Source of the DNA: Halobacterium sp. CBA1132
Lineage (GTDB): Archaea > Halobacteriota > Halobacteria > Halobacteriales > Halobacteriaceae
Assembly: GCF_001485535.1 (NCBI RefSeq)
Contig: NZ_BCMZ01000001.1
Span: 2,294,001 to 2,358,000, forward strand
Length of the DNA stretch: 64,000 bases
Direction: 5' to 3'
The position numbers and the translations under genes are program-made. Numbering within the stretch: the first letter of the stretch is position 1; each line of letters starts with the position of its first letter. Of this stretch, positions 36,049 to 44,676 are shown piece after piece. Below the pieces are notes generated by a model. That model worked only from the letters and a program-made list of their open reading frames with translations. It searched no databases and was not told where the DNA came from.

Positions 36049-37254
36049 ATGGCGGAGGCGCTCCTCCTCGAACTCGGCATCGCGCTCGCGGCGCTGGCGG
36101 TCGCCGGCTCGGTCGCGCGGTACTTCGACCAGCCGGTCATCCCCGCGTACATCGCCGTCGGCATCCTCGTCGGGCCGCACGCGCCAACGAGCGTCGCGAC
36201 GGTCTCGCTGCAGTTGGTCTCCGAGAGCGCGGTCGTCGAGACCGCTGCCGAAGTCGGCATCGTCCTGCTGTTGTTCTTCCTCGGACTGGAGTTCGACGTC
36301 GGCACGCTCGTGCGGAACCGCCGGCGGCTGTCCGCGGTCGGCGGCATCGACCTCGCGGTGAACGCGGCGGTCGGCGTCGCGCTCGGCGTGCTGTTCGGGT
36401 TCGGGCCGGTCGGCGTGCTGCTCGTGACCGGCGTCGTCTACATCTCTTCGAGCGCCATCGTCACGAAGGCGTTGACGGACGCGGGGTGGCTCGCGAACCC
36501 GGAGAGCGAGGTGATTCTCGGCACGCTCGTCGTGGAGGACCTCGTCATCGCCGTCTACCTCGCGGTCGTCGCGGCGGTCGTCGGCGGCGGCGGAACCGTC
36601 GGGAGCGCTGTCACGACCGTCGTCCAGTCGTTCGTCTTCCTCGCGGCGCTCGCCGGTGCCGCGCACTTCGGGACGGAGTACGTCGACCGCGTGTTCGACA
36701 CGGAGGCGGACGAACTGTTCGTGCTGCGGGTCGTCGGGACGGCCGTGCTCGTCGGCGGCGCGGCGCTGTCGGTCGGCGCGAGCGAGGCGGTCGCGGCGTT
36801 CTTCGTCGGCACCGCGTTCCACGGCACCGGCCTCGTCCACCGCGTCGAGAGCCTCGTCGTCCCGCTCCGGGACGTGTTCGCGGCGCTGTTCTTCTTCGCG
36901 GTCGGCCTCGGCACCGACCTGCTGGTGGTCGCGGACGTCTGGCTGCTGTTGCTCGCTGCCGTCGTCGCGACGACCGCCGCGAAGCTCGCCAGCGGGTACG
37001 CCAGCGGCCGCGTCTACGGGCTGGACGACCGTAGGTCCGCGCGCGTCGGCCTCGGACTGGTCGCGCGCGGCGAGTTCTCGCTCATCGTCGCGACGCTCGC
37101 GGCGACGAGCGCGGACCCGACGATTCGGACGGTCGTGCCCGCGTTCGCGGTCGGCTACGTCATCGCGATGAGCTTCGTCGGCTCGCTGGCTGTCCAGTAC
37201 GGCGCCGGGCTGTCGGCGGCGTTCGCGCGCCGCGTCGGCCGCGGGTCACTCTAG
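36049..37254 (+). CDS. khtU: CPA2 family cation/proton antiporter (KhtU/KefB-like)
   Basis: 401 residues from the ATG at 36049, with 12-13 predicted membrane segments. The Na/H exchanger domain shows DQPVIPAYIAVGILVGPHAP near residue 24, LLLFFLGLEFDV (ion-binding Asp region) near 70 and YISSSAIVTKAL near 130. It has no cytoplasmic RCK part; the preceding gene supplies it. It probably exports K+ or Na+ in exchange for protons. Confidence 0.92.
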   Translation: MAEALLLELGIALAALAVAGSVARYFDQPVIPAYIAVGILVGPHAPTSVATVSLQLVSESAVVETAAEVGIVLLLFFLGLEFDVGTLVRNRRRLSAVGGIDLAVNAAVGVALGVLFGFGPVGVLLVTGVVYISSSAIVTKALTDAGWLANPESEVILGTLVVEDLVIAVYLAVVAAVVGGGGTVGSAVTTVVQSFVFLAALAGAAHFGTEYVDRVFDTEADELFVLRVVGTAVLVGGAALSVGASEAVAAFFVGTAFHGTGLVHRVESLVVPLRDVFAALFFFAVGLGTDLLVVADVWLLLLAAVVATTAAKLASGYASGRVYGLDDRRSARVGLGLVARGEFSLIVATLAATSADPTIRTVVPAFAVGYVIAMSFVGSLAVQYGAGLSAAFARRVGRGSL

Positions 37255-38652
37255 CTGGTCCGCAAGCACGTCGCTCACTTCGTCGAGGAACTCCTGTTCG
37301 CGGCCGCGGGGGACGGTCGCGCCCGCGGCGACCGTGTGCCCGCCGCCGTCGCCGCCGACCGCCTGCGAGGCCTCGCTCATCACCACGGAGAGGTCGAGGC
37401 CGCGGTCGACGAGCCGGGACGTGCCGCGGGCGGAGACCTTCGTCTCCTCGTCGTTCTTGTAGCCGAACCCGAAGATGGGGCGGTCGCTCTCGGTGGCGTC
37501 GCTGCCCAGCGCCATCCCGGCGACGATGCCGACGATGGTCTCCCGGATGCGGTCCTCGGCGTGGAACCACTGGAGGTCGTCATCGATGGTGACGCCGTCG
37601 CGTTGCAGCCACTCCAGTCCCTCTGAGAGGTTCCGGCGGTGCTCTCGCAGGAGGTCACGGGCGGCGTCGAGGGGGTCGCCGCGCTCGCCGAGACAGACCG
37701 CGATCCCGACGTCCGCGCGCTCGTAGCGCGCCGTCGCGTTCAACAGCGTGGAGAACTCGCTGGCGTCCCGCAACTCGGTGCCCGGTTCCTCCTCGGCGAG
37801 CGTGTACGTCGTGCCGACGAGTTTCTCTACGTCCTCGCTGGAGACGCCGTGGCGCACAGCACGCTTGAGCAGCCCGCTCACGACCGTCTGGCGCTCGTCG
37901 TGACTCAGGTCCGCCCACGTCCGCCAGTCGCCGCCGTCGTGCAGGTCCAAGTCGAGGCCGTCGAGGAACCGCACGGCGCCGTTCTCGTCGTTCGTGATAC
38001 CGGGGACGTACACCTCGCTGGCGTACTCCAAGAGCTTGGGGAGCGGGCGGGTCTGCGTGCCGTACAGCGCGAGGTCTTTGGCGGTGTCGAGTACGCCGGC
38101 TTCGACGCCCTCTGCGGCAATCTGGGTGTTCGCGCCGACGAGCTCGCCGTCGACGGTCTGTCGGTCGCCGACCGCACCCACCACCGCGAGCGCCGCGAGG
38201 TCGGTCGCTTCCTCTCCGAGCAGCGCTCGCGCGAGCACGTACGTCGCGCCAGCCCCGGACAGTTCCTTCCCGCCGTCCACGCCTTCGAGGAGCGGGTTCA
38301 GGTGGAACTGGGTGTCGGCGTCGGCGGGCTGGTGGTGGTCGGCGATGACGGGGACGAAGTCGCCCGCGTCCTCGTGGACCGTGATTGCGTCGAGCTGTCC
38401 GCTCCCGAAATCCGTGAACAGCACCGTGTCGTGGTCGTGGGCGGCGATGCCCGCGATTTCCTCGTCGTCGAGCTGTTTCGAGAAGACGACGTCGTGGGGG
38501 ACGCCGGCGCGTTCGAGCGCGGTCGAAGCGATGCCCGCGCTCGTCAGGCCGTCGGCGTCGATGTGCGACGCGAGCAACACCGAGTCGGCGTCGCGGAGAG
38601 CGTCCGCGCACGCCTCGGCGCGCGCTTGGAGTTCCGGGACCGGAGCGTCCAT
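37246..38652 (-). CDS. DHH/DHHA1 phosphoesterase (RecJ-like/GAN family)
   Basis: 468 residues from the ATG at 38652; the upstream ATG at 38673 is less likely because TTTATA lies about 27 bases before 38652. DHH motifs are SHIDADGLTSAG near residue 30, TDFGSG near 80 and ADHHQPADAD near 105. The C-terminal DHHA1 domain has GGDGGGHTVAAGA near 440. Such proteins cut single-stranded DNA, RNA or dinucleotides; archaeal members include the CMG-associated GAN nuclease and RecJ-like exonucleases. Substrate not assignable here. It overlaps khtU by 9 bases, convergent. Confidence 0.85.
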   Translation of the reverse strand: MDAPVPELQARAEACADALRDADSVLLASHIDADGLTSAGIASTALERAGVPHDVVFSKQLDDEEIAGIAAHDHDTVLFTDFGSGQLDAITVHEDAGDFVPVIADHHQPADADTQFHLNPLLEGVDGGKELSGAGATYVLARALLGEEATDLAALAVVGAVGDRQTVDGELVGANTQIAAEGVEAGVLDTAKDLALYGTQTRPLPKLLEYASEVYVPGITNDENGAVRFLDGLDLDLHDGGDWRTWADLSHDERQTVVSGLLKRAVRHGVSSEDVEKLVGTTYTLAEEEPGTELRDASEFSTLLNATARYERADVGIAVCLGERGDPLDAARDLLREHRRNLSEGLEWLQRDGVTIDDDLQWFHAEDRIRETIVGIVAGMALGSDATESDRPIFGFGYKNDEETKVSARGTSRLVDRGLDLSVVMSEASQAVGGDGGGHTVAAGATVPRGREQEFLDEVSDVLADQLE

Positions 38653-38697
38653 CGGGCGAAGGTAGCGCGGCATCGCGTATAAACTACCGGCTCGCGC

Positions 38698-39423
38698 TCA
38701 GAGTTCGTCGCGGACGGCGCGCGCCAACTGCTCGAAATCCGCGTCCTCGGGGACGACGTTCACCTCGACGCCGCGTGATTCGGCGGTCTCGCGGGTCGGC
38801 GGGCCGATGCAACCGACGATGGCGTCGTTCAACCCGGCGAGCGCGGCCTCGCGGACGCCGCGTGCTTCGGCCTCGTCGAGCCAGTGGTCGACGGTCAGCG
38901 ACGACGAGAACAGCGCCGCGTCGAGGTCGCCGTCCGCGGCGAGTTCGACGGAGTCGCCGGCTTCGGCGGGCACGACGAGTTCGTAGAGAATCGTCTCGTG
39001 GACGTACGCGCCGGCGTCGTTCAGGCCGTCCGTCAGCACCGCGGAGCCGTGGTCCGAGCGCGCGACTTCCACGCACGCTCCCTTGACTTCACCTTCGAGC
39101 GCGTCGACGAGGCCGGCGCTCGTGTACTCGTCGGGCACGAGGTCGACCGTCCAGCCCGCCGCCCGGCACGCGTCGGCGGTCGCCTCACCAATGGCGCACA
39201 GCGCGGCGTCGCCGGGCTCCCAGCCCGCGTCGCTGGCGAGTTCGACGCCGGTCTTGCTCGTCAGAATCACGTAGTCCGCGCCGTCTCGCGGGGTGTCGCC
39301 CGTCGGCTCCACGGCGAGCATCGGGTCCGGAACCGGGTCGGCGTCCAGCGATTCGAGGAGCGCGGTCGCGTCGTCGAGGCGGTCGTCCGCGGGCCGGAAC
39401 ACCGCGACCGTCGGGTTCGTCAT
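38698..39423 (-). CDS. hemD: uroporphyrinogen-III synthase
   Basis: 241 residues in the two-lobed HemD fold. Visible motifs include YVILTSKTGVELA near residue 53 and LFSSSLTVDHWLDEA near 170, plus IVGCIGPPTRETAESRGV near 197, the region contacting substrate. It closes the linear hydroxymethylbilane with inversion of ring D. The start overlaps the end of cobA by 4 bases; last gene of hemC-cobA-hemD. Confidence 0.92.
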   Translation of the reverse strand: MTNPTVAVFRPADDRLDDATALLESLDADPVPDPMLAVEPTGDTPRDGADYVILTSKTGVELASDAGWEPGDAALCAIGEATADACRAAGWTVDLVPDEYTSAGLVDALEGEVKGACVEVARSDHGSAVLTDGLNDAGAYVHETILYELVVPAEAGDSVELAADGDLDAALFSSSLTVDHWLDEAEARGVREAALAGLNDAIVGCIGPPTRETAESRGVEVNVVPEDADFEQLARAVRDEL

Positions 39424-40151
39424 CGCGTTTCCTCCCGCACGCCCGCGACGCCGCCGACGACGGTGACGGCGGGCGGCTCGATGCCGACCTCGTCGCGCGC
39501 CTCGACGATGGTGTCGAGGGTTCCGGTGGCGACCTTCTGCCCGGGCCGCGTCCCCTTCTCCACGAGCGCGACCGGCGTCTCGGGGTCCATGCCGGCGTCG
39601 CGGAGCGCTTTCGTGTAGTCGGGGAGCTTGCCGACGCCCATCAGCACGACGATGGTGCCGCCGGTGTCGGCGAGCGCCTGCCAGTCCACTGCGGACTCAT
39701 CTTTGGTGGGGTCCTCGTGGCCCGTGACGAACGACACCGACGACGCGTGGTCGCGGTGCGTCACCGGGATGTCGGCGGCGGCGGGCGCGGCGACCGCCGA
39801 CGAGATGCCGGGCACGACCTCGAAGGGCACGTCGTGGTCGGCGAGGTAGACCATCTCCTCGCCGCCGCGGCCGAACACGAACGGGTCGCCGCCCTTCAGA
39901 CGGACGACATCGTTGCCCTCGCGCGCGAGTTCGACCATGCGGGCGTTGATTTCGGACTGGGGCGTGCGCTCGCCACCGGCGCGCTTACCCACGTCCTCGC
40001 GTTTGTCCTCGGGAATCTCGGAGAGAATCGCGGGGCCGGGGAGCTTGTCGTGGAGCACCACGTCCGCGTCTTCGAGCAGGCGCGCGGCCTTCACGGTCAG
40101 CAGTTCCGGGTCGCCCGGGCCGCTGCCGACGAGGTAGACGGTTCCAGTCAT
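39420..40151 (-). CDS. cobA: uroporphyrinogen-III C-methyltransferase
   Basis: 243 residues from the ATG at 40151 (MTGTVYLVGSGPGDPELLT). The SAM-binding motifs VGSGPGDPELLTVKAARLLEDADVVLHDKL, RLKGGDPFVFGRGGEE (near residue 80) and VPGISSAVAAPA (near 110) are typical of SUMT. It methylates uroporphyrinogen III to precorrin-2, the branch point to siroheme and cobalamin. It overlaps hemC and hemD by 4 bases on each side. Confidence 0.95.
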   Translation of the reverse strand: MTGTVYLVGSGPGDPELLTVKAARLLEDADVVLHDKLPGPAILSEIPEDKREDVGKRAGGERTPQSEINARMVELAREGNDVVRLKGGDPFVFGRGGEEMVYLADHDVPFEVVPGISSAVAAPAAADIPVTHRDHASSVSFVTGHEDPTKDESAVDWQALADTGGTIVVLMGVGKLPDYTKALRDAGMDPETPVALVEKGTRPGQKVATGTLDTIVEARDEVGIEPPAVTVVGGVAGVREETR

Positions 40152-41332
40152 TCCCGTTTGGCCGCCTCGATGAGGTCGGTCGCGCCGCGCTCGCGGAGGT
40201 CCGCGGCGAACTCGCGGGCGTCTCTGGCGTAGTTCTCCACGTCGAGTTCCCGGGTCTCGCCGACCTGCTCGGTGCCGTCCCGGCTGAACACTTGGACGTC
40301 CGTGCGCACCACGTCGCCCTGCACGAGCGCGTACACGCCGATCGGCGCGATGCAGCCGCCGCCGACTTCCTCGAGGATGACGCGCTCGGTCGTCGTCTCC
40401 GCGCGCGACCGAACGTGGTCGAGGGCGTCCCGGAGCTGGTCCGCGACGTCGCTGTCCTTCCGGGCGGTGATAGCGAGCGCGCCCTGCCCGGGCGCCGGCA
40501 CGTGCGTGTTCGTCGGCAGTTCCTCGTCGTGGACGTGGTGGGTGAGGCCGGTGCGTTCGAGGCCGACCTGCGCCAGCACCACGGCGTCGAACTCGGTGTC
40601 GACCTCGCGTTCGAGCGCGGACTGCTGGAGCGGCGTCAGCGACTCGAACCACTCCTCGACGGTCTCGTCGAACTCCGCGTTCTGACGGTTGTCGGACTCG
40701 CTCTCCTGTTCGTCCGGGGATTCGTCGTCGAGGTTCTCGACGCCCTCCTCGACGGCTTCGCTGGGCTCGTAGTCGCCGCGCTCCTGCTGGCGCGCGTCGG
40801 CTTCCATGCGCTCTTTCTCGGCCTCCGTGCGGCGCTCGTGTTCGGCTTGGAGCGCGGGCGCGAGCAGTTTCTCGACGCGGGTGTCGACGTTCCCGCGAAT
40901 CGGCTCCACGTCGAGGCCCGGCCGGTGGGCCTGAATCTGGGCGCCGCGACGCAGGCTCGCAGTCCCCACGACGCTGCCCGCGGGGAGGTTCTCGAGGCTG
41001 GTGCCGTTGGGCGTGACGAACGCGTCCGCGGGGTTCTCGCGGTGCGGCACCGCCGCCACCACGAGGTCGTCGGGCATGTCGGTCGGCACGTCCTTCATCG
41101 AGTGGACGGCCGCGTCGACCTCGCCGTCCAAGACCTTGCGGTCGAGCGAACGCACGAACGCGCCGGTCTTCCCGAGGTCTTGGATGAGTTCGTCGTCAAC
41201 GCGGTCGCCGGTCGTCTCGACCTCCACGAGTTCCACGTCGTGGCGGTGGTCTTCGAGTTCGGTCTTGACCTCGCCGGCCTGTCGGAGCGCGAGGTCCGAC
41301 CCACGGGTAGCGAGGCGTATCGCGTCGGTCAT
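40148..41332 (-). CDS. hemC: hydroxymethylbilane synthase with charged insertion
   Basis: 394 residues; bacterial HemC has about 310. Conserved core: ATRGSDLALRQAGEV, HSMKDVPT (Lys/Asp of the active site), GTASLRRGAQIQAHRPGL, RGNVDTRVEKL and the cofactor-binding Cys326 in EEVGGGCIAPIG. Residues about 157-247 form a highly charged, helix-rich insertion (rich in Glu, Gln, Asp) between the second and third domains. It polymerises porphobilinogen. First gene of hemC-cobA-hemD. Confidence 0.94.
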   Translation of the reverse strand: MTDAIRLATRGSDLALRQAGEVKTELEDHRHDVELVEVETTGDRVDDELIQDLGKTGAFVRSLDRKVLDGEVDAAVHSMKDVPTDMPDDLVVAAVPHRENPADAFVTPNGTSLENLPAGSVVGTASLRRGAQIQAHRPGLDVEPIRGNVDTRVEKLLAPALQAEHERRTEAEKERMEADARQQERGDYEPSEAVEEGVENLDDESPDEQESESDNRQNAEFDETVEEWFESLTPLQQSALEREVDTEFDAVVLAQVGLERTGLTHHVHDEELPTNTHVPAPGQGALAITARKDSDVADQLRDALDHVRSRAETTTERVILEEVGGGCIAPIGVYALVQGDVVRTDVQVFSRDGTEQVGETRELDVENYARDAREFAADLRERGATDLIEAAKRE

Positions 41333-41623
41333 GTGCGTACTTCCGCGCGCTGGGTTGAAACCCCCTGCGTTTGCATGCGTGGCGCGTCGGCGGCGCGCCG
41401 CGTTAGCGCGAACGCGGAGCGAAGCGATGCGTGAGCAGCGTGGTCGACCGCAGGGAGACCACGTTCTGGCGAACGGCGAACGAAGTGAGCCGTGAGCCGC
41501 GTGTGGAGCGAGAACGCCGTCCGACCACCGCGCAGCGTCGCCCGCGCGACTCGCGGGTCGCTACCGCTCCCCCCTCGTTCCGTCCGCGGACTCCCTCCGC
41601 TCGCCCGCGCGACTCGCGGGTCG
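41333..41623. other. gene-free stretch upstream of hemC with tandem repeats
   Basis: About 290 bases with no supported gene. The first part (41340-41500) is rich in GCGAAGCG/GAACG-type palindromic words; the second carries a 63-base tandem repeat (41538-41690). Confidence 0.65.
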
Positions 41624-41690
41624 CTACCGCTCCCCCCTCGTTCCGTCCGCGCGCTCTCTGCGGTCGCCCGCGCGCAGTTCGTCGCGCCAC
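41538..41690. repeat. 63-bp tandem repeat, about 2.4 copies
   Basis: A 51-base block at 41538-41588 recurs exactly at 41601-41651, period 63, and a third partial copy starts at 41664. The second and third copies overlap the 3' end of the next gene, so the last residues of that protein (rich in Arg, Asp and Gly) are encoded by repeat DNA. Confidence 0.9.
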
Positions 41691-42145
41691 TCCCAGAAGG
41701 ACGCGGGCATGGCGACGTGGTGGCGGCGGTCACGGAGGTAGCGGACCGCGACCCACGACCCGAGGGCGGCGCCGACGACGACGCCGAGCCCGCCGAGCGT
41801 CGACCCCCGGAACAGCATTACGCTGCCGCCGACGACGAACACGTCCGCGAGCACGGCGATGCCGGGCGCCGGGAAGTCGTCGCCGGGCCAGTCGCTGCCC
41901 GCGGCGTCTATCGCGTGGGCGTCCATCCACAGCGCCAGCGGCAACACGAGGTACGCCGCGAGCGCGGGGACGCCGAGCGCGACGGCGGGCAGCGAGAGCA
42001 CGTCCCCGGCGTCCGAGACGACGGCTTCGGGGACGAGTTGGACGACGGCGAACGTCCACACGGAACACACGACCCAGAAGGCGGTGACCAGCGGGACGGC
42101 GGCGGCCCAGTACCACCACCGCGAGTCCACGCGCAGTTCAGTCAT
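41624..42145 (-). CDS. small membrane protein (WWYW paralogue B)
   Basis: 173 residues with four predicted membrane segments. N-terminus SRWWYWAAAVPLVTAFW resembles NSKWWYWVAAVPLYYVV of the gene just upstream. The C-terminus is Arg/Asp/Gly-rich and encoded by the repeat described at 41538. It follows hemL and its paralogue in the same direction. Function unknown. Confidence 0.7.
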   Translation of the reverse strand: MTELRVDSRWWYWAAAVPLVTAFWVVCSVWTFAVVQLVPEAVVSDAGDVLSLPAVALGVPALAAYLVLPLALWMDAHAIDAAGSDWPGDDFPAPGIAVLADVFVVGGSVMLFRGSTLGGLGVVVGAALGSWVAVRYLRDRRHHVAMPASFWEWRDELRAGDRRERADGTRGER

Positions 42146-42177
42146 GTCCGTGCGTTAGGCGTCACGGCGTTTGTAGC

Positions 42178-42627
42178 TCACGGGACGCCCACCGACTCGT
42201 GGCGCTTGTAGAGGTAGTACACCGCCAGCGGCACTTGCAGCGGTTGGGCGACGAGGCCCGCGAGCCCGAGGATGCCGTACAGTTCGGGGTCGGGGTTCCA
42301 CGAGCCGGGCGCGTCGGCGACGGCGCTGGCGTCGTAGTAGATGGCGAACGGGAACACCAGCGACAGCAGTAAGCCGACGCCGGCAAGCGCGACGAAAACC
42401 AGGAAGATGCCCGCGAACCCGAAGCCGGCGCTCATCGGCATCCTCGCTGCGTGTTCCATCGTTCCCATCCCCGTCACCGTGAACGCGAACACGGCGATTG
42501 CGAGGAAGAAGCCGAGCACGGTTCCGACGACGTAGTACAGCGGCACGGCGGCGACCCAGTACCACCACTTCGAGTTGGGCGTGGCGTCGCTGCGAGCGGC
42601 CGTGTCGGTGGAGGGCGTCTCTGCCAT
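42178..42627 (-). CDS. small membrane protein (WWYW paralogue A)
   Basis: 149 residues from the ATG at 42627. Four predicted membrane segments after a short acidic N-terminus; the core shows SKWWYWVAAVPLYYVVGTVLGF and AGIFLVFVALAGVGLLLSLVFPFAIYYDASAVAD. It resembles a generic haloarchaeal membrane-protein family. It is 29 bases downstream of hemL and 32 bases upstream of its paralogue. Confidence 0.75.
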   Translation of the reverse strand: MAETPSTDTAARSDATPNSKWWYWVAAVPLYYVVGTVLGFFLAIAVFAFTVTGMGTMEHAARMPMSAGFGFAGIFLVFVALAGVGLLLSLVFPFAIYYDASAVADAPGSWNPDPELYGILGLAGLVAQPLQVPLAVYYLYKRHESVGVP

Positions 42628-42656
42628 AGCGGGTGTTGGCGGTCGGGCGTGAAAAG

Positions 42657-43994
42657 CTAGAGGGCGTTCCGGTAGGCTTCCAGCGTGCGTTCGACGTCCT
42701 CCTCGGTGTGGCTGTACGAGACGAACTGTGACTCGAACTGGTTCTGGGAGAGGAGGACGCCGTCGTCGAGGACCTGCGGGCGGAACACGCGGTTCCAGCG
42801 GTCGACCGCGCCGCGGCCGACATCGGCGCCGTTCTTCGGGCAGGCGTCGAAGCGCTCGCAGTCGGGGTCCTGCTCGCAGCCGTTCGCGCACGGCTCGGAC
42901 TGCGCGTCGCCGCCGCGCGTGAACAGCACCTTGAACAGGCTGTCCGTGCCGACGACGGTGTACGAGGGCGCCTGCTCGGCGACGATGTCCGAGAGGCCCT
43001 CGCGGAGTTTCCGGCCGAGGCCGTTGACGTGTTCGTAGACGTCGTTCTCGGCGGCGTACTGCAGCGTCTCCAGCCCCGCAGCCATCGTCACGGGGTGGCC
43101 GGAGAACGTCCCGGCTTGGAAGACGTCGCCGACGGGCGTGAACTCCTCCATGATGTCGGTGCGGCCGCCGATTGCGCCGACGGGGAAGCCGCCGCCGATA
43201 ATCTTCCCGAACGTGGTGACGTCGGGCGTGATGTCGTACTTCGACTGCGCGCAGCCGAGGCCGCCGACGCGGAACCCAGTGATGACTTCGTCCCAGACGA
43301 GGAGCGCGCCGTTGTCCCGCGTGAGGTCGCGCAGCGTCTGGTGGTAGCCCTCGACGGGTTCGACGATGCCCTTGTTCGCGAGAATCGGCTCGACGAGGAC
43401 GGCGGCGATGTCGTCGCCGTGCTCGGCGAACACCTCGGTGACGGCGTCGGCGTCGTTGAACGGCACGGGAATCGTGTGCTCGGCGAATTCGGCGGGGATG
43501 CCCGCGCTGGAGGGACCACGCTCTTCGCTGTTGCCCTCGACGAGCGTGGACTCTTGGGCGCCGTGGTAGCCCGACTGCATCACGACGATTTTGTCGCGGC
43601 CGGTGTAGCCGCGCGCGAGCCGCACGGCCGACGTAGTGGCCTCGGTGCCGGAGTTGACGAACCGCAGCATCTCGACGCTCGGGACGTGGCGCGCGACGAA
43701 CTCCGCGTGCTCGACTTCGAGTTCGGTCGGCATCCCGTACATCGGTCCTTCGCTGGTGCGCTGCTGGACGGCCGCCTGCACTGGCTCGGGGAGGTCGTGG
43801 CCGAGCAGCAGCGGGCCGAGGCCCATCACCCAGTCGACGTAGCGGTTGCCGTCGGCGTCGATGACGTGGCCGCCGTCGCCCTTCCCGACGAACGTCGGGT
43901 ACGGCTGCGGGGCGGCCCGCACGGACGAGTTCACGCCGCCGACGAGCACGTCGAGCGAGCGGTCGTAGAGGTCGCGTGACGTCTCGCGGTTCAT
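42657..43994 (-). CDS. hemL: glutamate-1-semialdehyde 2,1-aminomutase
   Basis: 445 residues, PLP-dependent class III aminotransferase fold. The N-terminus ([19 protein letters not shown]) and [15 protein letters not shown] are typical; the PLP-binding Lys is in [19 protein letters not shown] near residue 270, and [27 protein letters not shown] is conserved. It makes 5-aminolevulinate by the C5 pathway. A Cys-rich insert near residue 365 ([18 protein letters not shown]) is present, seen in haloarchaeal members and possibly metal-binding. Confidence 0.95.
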   Translation of the reverse strand: MNRETSRDLYDRSLDVLVGGVNSSVRAAPQPYPTFVGKGDGGHVIDADGNRYVDWVMGLGPLLLGHDLPEPVQAAVQQRTSEGPMYGMPTELEVEHAEFVARHVPSVEMLRFVNSGTEATTSAVRLARGYTGRDKIVVMQSGYHGAQESTLVEGNSEERGPSSAGIPAEFAEHTIPVPFNDADAVTEVFAEHGDDIAAVLVEPILANKGIVEPVEGYHQTLRDLTRDNGALLVWDEVITGFRVGGLGCAQSKYDITPDVTTFGKIIGGGFPVGAIGGRTDIMEEFTPVGDVFQAGTFSGHPVTMAAGLETLQYAAENDVYEHVNGLGRKLREGLSDIVAEQAPSYTVVGTDSLFKVLFTRGGDAQSEPCANGCEQDPDCERFDACPKNGADVGRGAVDRWNRVFRPQVLDDGVLLSQNQFESQFVSYSHTEEDVERTLEAYRNAL

Positions 43995-44676
43995 GTGGGA
44001 GCCTTAGGTGGGTCCCCGAAAATAGCTGATGGGTTGGCGTCGCTACCGGGTCGAAGAATCACACAGAATCAGTCACAGCAGCCGCCGCAAAAGGTGCCGG
44101 CCGTTCGAGCACAGTCCGACGATGGCGGCCGGCGCACACACGGTGAGCACAGTCCGCTGTGGTCACAGACGCCCTCGCGGTCGTGTCACTAACGTATCAC
44201 CTCCGTGGAGATGCGCGGGTCGACGCCGCCGGCGGGGGACCCGATTTCGGGCACTTCCGCCCGCGAGGGCGCCCCTGTCGGGGGCGCGAGCACACAGTCC
44301 GGGGTCGGGGTGGGTCCGCTGTCGAAGCGGGGAGTGGCTGACACAGGCGTTATGGATGTACGCACGTCCACTCCCAGGTTCGAAGCTGGGGCGTTCGTTT
44401 CACGCATCTACAGTTCAGTTACAGGACCGGGTAGTATGTAAAGGTTTGCTTGACGAATGTACTATTTAGTTCGTATAGGGTAGACGAACACTCGAATTAC
44501 AAGCGGATTTAGTCCATATAAGGTCGTAAACCGTCCAGATAACTGGTCGTTCGACCGTCGAGACTGGACGCACGTCTACACAATAATTGCCGCGAAAGGC
44601 GAGCGCGGCCAGCGCGCGGTCGAGCGCAGCGAGTCGCGCGAACGAACGTGAGGTGGCCGTAGGACGAGCGAGCGCG
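43995..44676. other. 682-base gene-poor stretch between hemB and hemL
   Basis: Apart from one possible small gene (44189-44407), no gene is supported. The left part has a repeated GAGCACAGTCCG (44107-44118 and 44145-44156; a variant GAGCACACAGTCCG at 44288-44301). The right part, 44430-44590, is A/T-rich with an ATATAAGG box near 44517 and CGTCCAG/CTGGACG inverted words (about 44529-44574). Confidence 0.6.
44189..44407 (-). CDS. possible small protein of unknown function
   Basis: 72 residues, rich in Pro, Thr, Ser and Ala with one Cys (TPTPDCVLAPPTGAPSRAEVPE). No signal peptide or known motif. Support is a high GC third-position bias, an ATG start and a TTTACATA box on the same strand about 30 bases upstream (44431-44438). 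It could be a chance frame. Confidence 0.4.
   Translation of the reverse strand: MRETNAPASNLGVDVRTSITPVSATPRFDSGPTPTPDCVLAPPTGAPSRAEVPEIGSPAGGVDPRISTEVIR

Noticed and set aside
44371-44390. CCCAG-GTTCGAAG-CTGGG hairpin resembling a tRNA T-loop
   Set aside because: Loop length and pairing do not fit a tRNA T-arm and no other arm is present.
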